Shown: in pieces, positions 1 through 5,200 of the stretch
Position numbering within the stretch: position 1 is the stretch's first letter
How the letters are laid out: every line of letters begins with the position of its first letter
NCBI GenBank assembly: GCA_050694015.1
Contig: JBOGWY010000163.1
Span: 1-6,498 of the forward strand
Origin: JBOGWY01 sp050694015
GTDB lineage: Bacteria; Actinomycetota; CADDZG01; WHSQ01
Reading direction: 5' to 3'
DNA length: 6,498 nt
Position numbers and translations under genes: made by a program
The notes under the pieces: model-generated
The model's database searches: none
Told to the model about the DNA's origin: nothing
The model's input: the letters and a program-made list of their open reading frames with translations, nothing else

Positions 1-109
1 CCGGGCGGCGGCCTCGTGAGGCGACAAGTCGACAAAGCGACATCCGGACAACCGCCCGCGACCTGGGCGGACGATGCGCGGGGCAGAGGCGATTCGGAGA
101 CTCATCGAC
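1..109. other. Leader region upstream of aroH, no supported gene
   Basis: No complete gene is visible here. One + strand frame closes with a TGA at 17-19 after five codons (R-A-A-A-S), which could be the last codons of an upstream gene, but that is too little to support a call. An ATG at 74 is in frame with aroH but would add twelve residues outside the conserved fold. The most visible structure is a run of short GACA-containing units at 21-52, listed separately. I found no convincing -35/-10 pair, so the aroH transcript may start further upstream, outside the window. Confidence 0.5.
21..52. repeat. Four degenerate 8-bp tandem units in the aroH leader
   Basis: The bases read as GCGACAAG, TCGACAAA, GCGACATC and CGGACAAC in direct succession, four 8-bp units sharing a core close to CGACA. 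The period is not a multiple of three, so codon repetition does not explain it. The function is unknown: it could be a protein or RNA binding array in the leader, the remains of a short expansion, or chance in a sequence rich in CGAC. Confidence 0.45.
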
Positions 110-484
110 ATGTCGACAACTAGACACGTGCGGGCCCTCCGGGGCGCGACGACCGTCGCCGCCGACGATGCCGCTGCGATCGTCGCTGCCACCAAGGAGC
201 TCCTGTCGGAGATCCTGGAGCGCAACACGGCGTCGGTCGAGGACCTGATCAGCATCGTGTTCACGACGACTCCGGACCTGCATGCGGAGTTCCCGGCCGC
301 GGGGGCCCGGGTGCTCGGAGTGGGGGACGTACCGCTGTTGGGGGCCCAGGAGATGGACGTGAGCGGCGCCTTGCCGCGTTGCATCCGGGTTCTGATCCAC
401 CTGTACACGGAGCGGGACTACGCTAGCTTGCGCCACGTCTACCTCGGGGACGCGCGGAGCCTCCGGACCGATCTCCCCGACTGA
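110..484 (+). CDS. aroH: Chorismate mutase, AroH class
   Basis: Monofunctional cytoplasmic chorismate mutase of 124 residues that rearranges chorismate to prephenate, the branch point to phenylalanine and tyrosine. It matches the Bacillus subtilis AroH trimeric fold and length throughout. Visible landmarks are LRGATTV (residues 10-16, Arg11 matching Bacillus Arg7), TPDLHAEFPA (54-63), Arg67, QEMDV (80-84, Glu81 matching Glu78), CIRV (91-94, Arg93 matching Arg90) and RHVYL (108-112, Tyr111 matching Tyr108). These cover the known substrate-binding residues. Gly78 stands where Bacillus has Cys75. I chose the ATG at 110 because the fold begins about eight residues later and GGAG at 96-99 precedes it by 10 bases; the in-frame ATG at 74 would add twelve unconserved residues. 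tyrA follows after 27 bases, so the product passes directly to the next enzyme. Confidence 0.93.
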   Translation: MSTTRHVRALRGATTVAADDAAAIVAATKELLSEILERNTASVEDLISIVFTTTPDLHAEFPAAGARVLGVGDVPLLGAQEMDVSGALPRCIRVLIHLYTERDYASLRHVYLGDARSLRTDLPD

Positions 485-511
485 CCCGAACCGTCAAGGA
501 GAAGTTGAGGG

Positions 512-1606
512 ATGTCTCGAAAGGTGGCCGTCGTCGGCACGGGCCTCATAGGAGGTTCGATCGGACTCGCGGTACGGGCCGCGGACCCCGGAACCGCCGT
601 CACGGGCTTCGACCCCGACGAGCGCTCTGCGGCCGGTGCGCTCGACAGGGGCGCGCTCACCGCGATCGCAACGACGGCCGCGGAGGCCGTCGCCGGGGCC
701 GACCTCGTGATCCTGGCCCTGCCGGTAGACCGGATCCCGGAGATGTGCGATCACCTGGCGTCCCACGTCCCCGACGATGCCGTCGTGACCGACGTGGGCA
801 GCGCCAAGCAGGAGGTCGTGCGGAGGGGCGTGGCCGGCTTCGGGCCCCGCTTCGTGGGCGGTCACCCGATGGCGGGCTCGGAACGCCACGGCGTCGAGGC
901 TGCCGACGCGGACCTGTTCCGGGAGTCGTTCTGGATCCTCACGCCGACCGCCGACACGTCGTCGGACGCGTACGGCCGGGTCACCGAGCTGGTGACCTCC
1001 ACCGGTGCCCGTCCGGTCGCGCTACAACCCGACGTTCACGACGCGCTCGTCGCCAAGCTCAGCCACGTCCCTCAGCTCGCCGCGAGCACGCTCGTCGACA
1101 CGGTCGTCCGCAGCGGCCCGCGGGAGGCGCTGCTGGGGCTCGCGGGGGCCGGGTTCCGGGACGTCACGCGCATCGCGGCCAGCAATCCCGACCTGTGGGT
1201 GGCGATCGTCCGCGCCAACACTCGAGCGGTCCTTGAAGGTTTGCGCGGGCTCGAGGGGCGCCTCGAGGACGTCGCCGCGATGATCGAGGACGAGCGCTGG
1301 GCCGAGCTCCGGTCCTTCCTCGCGCAGGCCCGCGCTGCCCGGCTCGAGCTCTTCGCGAAGCCCGAGTTCGGCGGTGAGCCGCTCGCACTCTCGATGGTGA
1401 TCCCGGATCACCCCGGCGTACTCGCCGAGGTCACCACCGCGGCCGGGACACTCGGCGTCAACATCGAGGATCTCCGCATCATGCATTCGACCGAAGGGGG
1501 CCGGGGTCGCCTCGAGCTCATCGTGGCGGGGGAGGACGCCGCCCGCCGCCTGCATCGCCGCCTCACGAACCTCGGCTACCACGTCGAAGAGCGTCCGATC
1601 GACTAG
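512..1606 (+). CDS. tyrA: Prephenate dehydrogenase with C-terminal ACT domain
   Basis: TyrA, 364 residues, oxidatively decarboxylates prephenate to 4-hydroxyphenylpyruvate for tyrosine synthesis in the cytoplasm. The N-terminal Rossmann domain shows the dinucleotide motif GTGLIGGS (9-16) and an acidic residue after strand 2 (GFD, Asp34), which usually means NAD rather than NADP. The TDVGS motif (93-97), GGHPMAGSE (116-124, His118 the likely catalytic histidine), LSHVPQ (183-188, His185) and DVTRIA (217-222, Arg220 a likely substrate contact) are all present. Residues from about 290 to 360 form an ACT domain (SMVIPDHPGVLAEVT), which in this family binds the aromatic end product for feedback control. 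Length and architecture match Bacillus-type TyrA. The ATG at 512 is preceded by AAGGAG at 496-501 with 10 bases between. Arogenate dehydrogenase activity cannot be excluded from sequence alone. Confidence 0.93.
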   Translation: MSRKVAVVGTGLIGGSIGLAVRAADPGTAVTGFDPDERSAAGALDRGALTAIATTAAEAVAGADLVILALPVDRIPEMCDHLASHVPDDAVVTDVGSAKQEVVRRGVAGFGPRFVGGHPMAGSERHGVEAADADLFRESFWILTPTADTSSDAYGRVTELVTSTGARPVALQPDVHDALVAKLSHVPQLAASTLVDTVVRSGPREALLGLAGAGFRDVTRIAASNPDLWVAIVRANTRAVLEGLRGLEGRLEDVAAMIEDERWAELRSFLAQARAARLELFAKPEFGGEPLALSMVIPDHPGVLAEVTTAAGTLGVNIEDLRIMHSTEGGRGRLELIVAGEDAARRLHRRLTNLGYHVEERPID

Positions 1607-1619
1607 TCGATGTGTCGAC

Positions 1620-1625
1620 AAGGAG
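1620..1625 (+). promoter_or_regulatory. Ribosome binding site that decides the aroA start
   Basis: AAGGAG lies inside the longest possible aroA reading frame, which could open at a GTG at 1612. A ribosome site must precede the start, so it points to the GTG at 1636, 10 bases downstream. The same 12 bases, GTCGACAAGGAG, occur here (1614-1625) and before der (3561-3572). Confidence 0.6.
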
Positions 1626-1635
1626 ACATGGAGAC

Positions 1636-2934
1636 GTGACCGTCCGCTCGCGCCGACGCAAGGATCGGCCTCTCGTCGGGACGGTGTCGGTCCCCGGTGA
1701 CAAGTCGCTGACCCATCGCGCCCTGATCGTCGCCGCGCTGGCCCACGGCCGCTCGGTGATCGCGGGAGCCAATATGGGCCACGACGCACTCGCCACCGCG
1801 ACCGCTCTGGGAGCGTTGGGAGCGGGCGTAACGGTGACCAGGGATGGGTCTCGAGTTGAGGTCGAGGGTTCGGGTCCGGAAGCGCTCCGCGAGCCCGGCG
1901 GCGTGATCGACGCGGGCAACTCCGGGACCACGATGCGAACGCTCCTCGGGGTGGCGGCTCCGGTACCGGGCCTCACCGTGCTCGACGGCGACGCGTCGCT
2001 CCGGCGACGTCCGATGCTTCGGGTGGTCGCGCCGCTGCGACAGATGGGGGCCCAGATCGACGGGCGCGAGCACGGCGATCGTGCGCCGTTGACGATCCGC
2101 GGGGCGGAGCTCACCGGCATCGATCACGAACTGCAGATCGCCAGCGCGCAGGTGAAGACCGCGCTGCTGCTCGCCGGCATGCGCGCGGCCGGGGCGACCA
2201 GGGTGACGGAACCACGCCGGAGCCGCGACCACACCGAGCGGATGCTCGCCGCGGCCGGCGTTCCGTTGACCGTCGACGGCCACACGGTGACGATCCAGGG
2301 CGGTCATGCGCCGGCCGCCGCGGACCGGGTGATCCCCGGTGACATCTCGTCGGCGCTGTTCCTGATCGTCGCGGCCTTGATCTGCCCGGACTCCGATCTG
2401 ACGATCGCCGGCGTCGGCTTGAACCCGACGCGCACCGCGGCCCTCGACGTGCTCATGGAGATGGGCGCGGACCTCGACATCACCGCCGGTGAGGAGCGCC
2501 ACGGCGAGCCGGTCGGCTCGGTCAGGGCACGGTACTCGGCCCTGACCGGGGTCAGCGTGGATCCGGCCCGGGTTCCCGCGTTGATCGACGAGATACCGGT
2601 CCTGGCGATCGCGGCGTCGCAGGCGACGGGGTCGACCGAGATCCGCGGGGCCCAAGAGCTGCGGGTGAAGGAGTCCGACCGCATCAGCACGATGGCCGAG
2701 GGCCTTACCGCGCTGGGGGCCGGCGTCGAAGAGCTTGCCGACGGGCTCGCGATCCGCGGACCGGGCCCGCTGCACGGCGGCCGGGTTGCCTCCTACGGCG
2801 ACCACCGCGTGGCGATGGCGTTCGCGGTGGCGGGACTCGTGGCGTCCGAGAACGTGCAGGTCGACGGGTGGAGCTGCGTGGAGACCTCGTTCCCGGAGTT
2901 CCTCGACGTACTCGGAGAGGCACAGAAACGGTGA
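1636..2934 (+). CDS. aroA: 3-phosphoshikimate 1-carboxyvinyltransferase (EPSP synthase)
   Basis: AroA, 432 residues from the GTG at 1636, transfers enolpyruvate from PEP to shikimate-3-phosphate, the sixth step of the shikimate pathway. The two-lobed fold is complete. VPGDKSLTHRA (19-29) holds the substrate-binding Lys23, Ser24 and Arg28; GNSGTTMR (94-101) is the PEP loop; LRRRPM (122-127) follows; ASAQVKTALL (169-178) matches the S3P site; SRDHTERML (196-204) is typical of Bacillus-like enzymes. IDEIP (317-321) carries the likely catalytic Asp318, LRVKESDRI (342-350) the Glu346 and Arg349 contacts, and GDHRVAMAF (388-396) Arg391. In the PEP loop the position of E. coli Pro101 is Thr102. tyrA ends 29 bases upstream, and the stop overlaps the cmk start as GTGA. 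It supplies the precursor for the chorismate used by the two upstream genes. The first possible start is GTG 1612, which would give 440 residues. Confidence 0.94.
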   Translation: MTVRSRRRKDRPLVGTVSVPGDKSLTHRALIVAALAHGRSVIAGANMGHDALATATALGALGAGVTVTRDGSRVEVEGSGPEALREPGGVIDAGNSGTTMRTLLGVAAPVPGLTVLDGDASLRRRPMLRVVAPLRQMGAQIDGREHGDRAPLTIRGAELTGIDHELQIASAQVKTALLLAGMRAAGATRVTEPRRSRDHTERMLAAAGVPLTVDGHTVTIQGGHAPAAADRVIPGDISSALFLIVAALICPDSDLTIAGVGLNPTRTAALDVLMEMGADLDITAGEERHGEPVGSVRARYSALTGVSVDPARVPALIDEIPVLAIAASQATGSTEIRGAQELRVKESDRISTMAEGLTALGAGVEELADGLAIRGPGPLHGGRVASYGDHRVAMAFAVAGLVASENVQVDGWSCVETSFPEFLDVLGEAQKR

Positions 2935-3581
2935 CCGCGATCGCCATCGACGGCCCGGCGGGGGCCGGGAAGAGCACGGTCGCCCGCGCGGTCGCAGCAT
3001 CGCTCGGGTTCGCCTACGTGGACACGGGTGCGATGTACCGCGCCATAACACTGGCCGCGATCGACAAAGGCGTCGATGTCATCGACGGCATCGCGCTCGC
3101 GGATGTGGCGCGCTCCGTTGCGATCGCGACCGACGGGAACCGGATGCTGCTCGACGGTAAGGACGTGACCGACGAGATCCGGCGCCGGGACGTGACCGCG
3201 AAGGTGTCGGTCGTATCGGCGCACCCACAGGTGCGCCACGCGCTCCTCGAGGTCCAACGACGTGCCGCGAGCGACGGCGACGTCGTGATGGAGGGCCGCG
3301 ACATCGGTACGAAGGTGCTGCCGGACGCGGAGGTGAAGGTCTTCCTTACCGCGAGCCTCGAGGAACGCACCACGCGACGAGCGCGCGAACTTGGCGTTGA
3401 GGACGACGCCGGGCTCGACCAGCTCCGGCGCTCGATCGAAACGCGCGATGCACACGACTCCTCCCGCAGCACATCTCCGCTGGAACGCGCGCCCGACGCG
3501 ATCGCGATCGACACGACCGGCAAGTCCATAGCGGAGGTCGTCGCGGAGATCGTGGCCCTGGTCGACAAGGAGCGGAAATGA
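2931..3581 (+). CDS. cmk: Cytidylate kinase
   Basis: Cmk, 216 residues, phosphorylates CMP and dCMP with ATP in the cytoplasm, feeding CTP and dCTP synthesis. The P-loop GPAGAGKST is at residues 8-16. Next come YVDTGAMYRAIT (29-40, the CMP-binding segment), an insert region around 60-90 typical of CMP kinases, MEGRDIGT (120-127), and the C-terminal RDAHDSSR (172-179) with DAIAIDTT (189-196), which completes the family signature. Length is close to the usual 215-230. The GTG at 2931 overlaps the aroA stop in GTGA; GGAGAGG at 2914-2920 lies 10 bases upstream. An open frame extends upstream to 2868 within aroA, but the P-loop sits at residue 8 from the GTG, as expected. The last codons overlap the der start (ATGA), which indicates translational coupling across aroA-cmk-der. 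Confidence 0.95.
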   Translation: MTAIAIDGPAGAGKSTVARAVAASLGFAYVDTGAMYRAITLAAIDKGVDVIDGIALADVARSVAIATDGNRMLLDGKDVTDEIRRRDVTAKVSVVSAHPQVRHALLEVQRRAASDGDVVMEGRDIGTKVLPDAEVKVFLTASLEERTTRRARELGVEDDAGLDQLRRSIETRDAHDSSRSTSPLERAPDAIAIDTTGKSIAEVVAEIVALVDKERK

Positions 3582-4921
3582 GCGTCGCCGTCTCGACCGG
3601 CCTGCCGGTGGTCGCCGTGGTGGGGCGTCCGAACGTCGGGAAGTCGTCCCTGGTGAACAGGGTCCTCGGCCGGCGTGAGGCCATCGTAGAAGAGACCCCA
3701 GGAGTAACCCGCGACCGGCAGAGCTTCGTCGCCGACTGGTCGGGGCGCAGCTTCGAGCTGGTCGACACCGGTGGTCTGGAGCCGGGGCAGGAAGGCCTCG
3801 ACGCCCGGGTGGCCGAGCAGGCCCAGGTGGCGATCGAGACCGCCGACGTGATCGTCCTCGTCGTCGATGCGACGACCGGCCCGATCCAGGACGACTTCAT
3901 CGTCGCCGAGCTACTGCGGCGGGCGGACAAGCCGGTGGTGCTCGCGGTCAACAAGGTCGACGACCCGCGCGACGAGCCGAGTGCCGCGGTGTTCCATCGT
4001 CTCGGCCTGGGAGAACCGGTCCCGCTGTCGGCTCTCCACGGACGCGGGTCCGGCGACTTCCTCGAGGTCCTGGTCGAGCATCTACCGGAAGGTGCGGTGC
4101 GCGACGCTGCCGGTGCGTGGGCGTCGATAGCCATCGTGGGCCGCCCGAACGTCGGCAAGTCGTCGATCCTCAACCGCTTGCTGGGGGAGGAGCGCGCGCT
4201 CGTCGACGCGGCCCCCGGGACGACGCGCGATCCGGTCGATTCCTGGATCGGTCTCGACGACGAGCGGCGTCTGCGCGTCATCGACACCGCCGGGATGCGC
4301 CGGCAGGTTCAGATCAAAGATCCGATCGAGTACTTCAGCTTCCTCCGCTCGCGCCGCACGCTCGCACGCGTCGACGGCGTGTTCCTCGTGCTCGATGCGG
4401 CCGAGGGTGTCACGTCACACGACCAGCGGCTCGCCGAGGAGATCGTCTCCTCCGGGCGCGCCTGCGTGATCGTCCTGAACAAGTGGGACCTGGTGACGAG
4501 CGAGGAGACGGATCGGGCCCGCTTCGATGCCTCGATCAAGCGTAAGCTGCGGTTCCTGCCGTGGGCGCCGATCGTTCGGACGGCGGCGGTGCGGGGGAGG
4601 GGGCTGCAGCGGTTGCTCCCCGCCATCGAACTCGCGATCGGCTCGCACCGGCGGCGGTTGCCGACCCCCGAGGTCAACCGGGTGGTGGGCGACGCCCAAC
4701 AGGCGACACCTCACCCTCGCGCCGGCGGGAAGGCGCGCCGGGTGCTCTACGCGCTTCAGGCCGCGGTATCCCCACCGACCTTCGTGTTGTTCTCGAACGG
4801 TCGGCTCGAGCCGAGCTACGTGCGCTATCTGGAGAACACGATCCGGCGCTACGAGCCTTTCGAAGGATCGCCGCTCGCGATGAAGGTTCGACCGAAGACT
4901 AGACGTGAACTCGAGAGTTAA
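3578..4921 (+). CDS. der: Ribosome biogenesis GTPase Der (EngA)
   Basis: Der, 447 residues, is an essential GTPase with two tandem G domains that acts in late 50S subunit assembly. The first G domain has GRPNVGKSS (16-24), Thr44 in the switch I region, DTGG (63-66), NKVD (125-128) and SAL (151-153). The second repeats GRPNVGKSS exactly (188-196), then DTAG (236-239), NKWD (301-304) and a less usual TAA (335-337) where SA[KL] is typical. From about 355 to 440 follows the KH-like domain unique to this family, including SYVRYLENTIR. The length matches short Der proteins of about 436-450; many actinobacterial versions have a longer N-terminal tail, absent here. The ATG at 3578 overlaps the cmk stop as ATGA and is preceded by AAGGAG at 3567-3572 with 5 bases between, the best-placed ribosome site of the cluster. 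The cmk-der pairing is common in actinobacteria. Confidence 0.96.
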   Translation: MSVAVSTGLPVVAVVGRPNVGKSSLVNRVLGRREAIVEETPGVTRDRQSFVADWSGRSFELVDTGGLEPGQEGLDARVAEQAQVAIETADVIVLVVDATTGPIQDDFIVAELLRRADKPVVLAVNKVDDPRDEPSAAVFHRLGLGEPVPLSALHGRGSGDFLEVLVEHLPEGAVRDAAGAWASIAIVGRPNVGKSSILNRLLGEERALVDAAPGTTRDPVDSWIGLDDERRLRVIDTAGMRRQVQIKDPIEYFSFLRSRRTLARVDGVFLVLDAAEGVTSHDQRLAEEIVSSGRACVIVLNKWDLVTSEETDRARFDASIKRKLRFLPWAPIVRTAAVRGRGLQRLLPAIELAIGSHRRRLPTPEVNRVVGDAQQATPHPRAGGKARRVLYALQAAVSPPTFVLFSNGRLEPSYVRYLENTIRRYEPFEGSPLAMKVRPKTRRELES

Positions 4922-4946
4922 GATATGCTCGAGTTCGAACCGCGCG

Positions 4947-4977
4947 GCCGGGCCGTTATCCCGGCACGGCGGTGCCG
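4947..4977 (+). terminator. Two overlapping hairpins after der, possible terminator
   Basis: GCCGGG (4947-4952) pairs with CCCGGC (4960-4965) across a 7-base loop. CGGCAC (4962-4967) pairs with GTGCCG (4972-4977) across a 4-base loop. The two stems share bases 4962-4965, so only one can form fully at a time. They lie 25 bases past the der stop, where a terminator is expected, but no T-tract follows. They may act as a U-less terminator or as mRNA 3' end protection. Confidence 0.35.
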
Positions 4978-5001
4978 ACAACTCCACTTCTCAACTTCTC
5001 T

Positions 5002-5023
5002 ACAAGTCTATGAGTTGACTTGT
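5002..5023. promoter_or_regulatory. Perfect 7-bp inverted repeat, possible operator
   Basis: ACAAGTC (5002-5008) and GACTTGT (5017-5023) are exact reverse complements separated by 8 bases. The centre-to-centre distance of 15 bases is near one and a half helical turns. An A/T-rich stem of this length is too weak for a terminator, and its place upstream of the tRNA promoter region fits a protein binding site better. TTGACT at 5015-5020, a good -35 match, overlaps the right arm, but no -10 box sits at the right distance. No regulator can be named. Confidence 0.35.
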
Positions 5024-5032
5024 CGCCTGTAG

Positions 5033-5068
5033 GTGGGGCGGCGGCTCGCGTATGATTCGCGTCCCCAC
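5033..5068 (+). promoter_or_regulatory. Possible tRNA promoter region within a bulged hairpin
   Basis: TATGAT at 5051-5056 resembles a -10 box and would place transcription start near 5062-5064, about 28 bases before the mature tRNA, a normal leader length. No good -35 is found 16-18 bases upstream; the nearest strong one, TTGACT at 5015-5020, is 30 bases away. The box sits in the loop of a palindrome: CGCG (5047-5050) with CGCG (5058-5061), flanked by GTGGGG (5033-5038) and CCCCAC (5063-5068) with an 8-base bulge on one side. Confidence 0.35.
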
Positions 5069-5090
5069 TGCACGCCGACGTGGTGGGTCT

Positions 5091-5168
5091 CGGGACGTGG
5101 CGCAGCTTGGTTAGCGCACTGGTCTGGGGGACCAGGGGTCGCCGGTTCAAATCCGGCCGTCCCGACCA
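5091..5168 (+). tRNA. tRNA-Pro, anticodon GGG, with encoded CCA
   Basis: The cloverleaf is complete. The acceptor stem CGGGACG (5091-5097) pairs fully with CGTCCCG (5158-5164). The D arm is GCGC (5100-5103) with GCGC (5114-5117). The anticodon stem CTGGT (5119-5123) pairs with ACCAG (5131-5135) around the loop CTGGGGG, giving anticodon GGG at 5126-5128, which reads CCC and CCU. The variable loop is 5136-5140. The T arm GCCGG (5141-5145) pairs with CCGGC (5153-5157) around TTCAAAT. Discriminator A at 5165 is followed by CCA at 5166-5168. The total is 78 bases with no sign of decay. Open frames that run through it are not genes. The next gene's ribosome site starts about 7 bases after CCA with no terminator between, so the tRNA is probably cut from a longer transcript. 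Confidence 0.97.
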
Positions 5169-5174
5169 AGCGAG

Positions 5175-5181
5175 AAGGGGG
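5175..5181 (+). promoter_or_regulatory. Strong ribosome site badly spaced from the next start codon
   Basis: AAGGGGG is a good anti-16S match right after the tRNA. The first ATG in the downstream reading frame is at 5201, 19 bases away, far outside normal spacing. At the expected distance the frame holds GTA (5186) and GTC (5189), which are not normal start codons. The ATG at 5201 itself has no obvious ribosome site. Confidence 0.45.
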
Positions 5182-5200
5182 TCCGGTAGTCACTGCGCTG

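Larger units (their letters stand above)
4922..5090. other. Intergenic region between der and tRNA-Pro
   Basis: This gap of 169 bases is the only sizeable non-coding stretch. It has lower G+C in its middle (about 4980-5025) than anything else in the window. It contains two overlapping hairpins (4947-4977), an inverted repeat (5002-5023), a bulged hairpin with a -10-like box (5033-5068) and a doubtful 35-codon ORF (4925-5032). None of the hairpins is followed by a T-run, so a classical intrinsic terminator is not visible; termination may be Rho-dependent or use a hairpin without U-tail. Confidence 0.6.

Noticed and set aside
74..109. Upstream ATG at 74 as the aroH start
   Set aside because: It adds twelve residues with no counterpart in AroH proteins, whereas the ATG at 110 has GGAG at 10 bases and gives the normal length.
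505..1236. Plus-strand open frame of 243 codons overlapping tyrA in another frame
   Set aside because: Its translation is arginine- and glycine-rich low-complexity sequence, the expected out-of-frame reading of tyrA.
1603..3051. Long open frame of 482 codons on the minus strand opposite aroA
   Set aside because: It is antisense to an unmistakable aroA, its translation is rich in Arg, His and Gly with no recognisable motif, and such shadow frames are common in GC-rich coding DNA.
3346..4287. Minus-strand open frame of 313 codons opposite cmk and der
   Set aside because: It lies over two well-conserved genes, and its Ser/Arg/Pro/Thr-rich translation is a typical high-GC shadow.
4928..4942. 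T-arm-like GAGTTCGAACC suggesting a tRNA remnant
   Set aside because: No flanking bases form T-arm, anticodon or acceptor stems, so this looks like a chance match to the TTCGAA loop.
5033..5200. N-terminal extension of the phosphatidyltransferase through the tRNA
   Set aside because: The open frame runs across an intact tRNA gene, and the encoded residues do not resemble the family; the protein should start after the tRNA.
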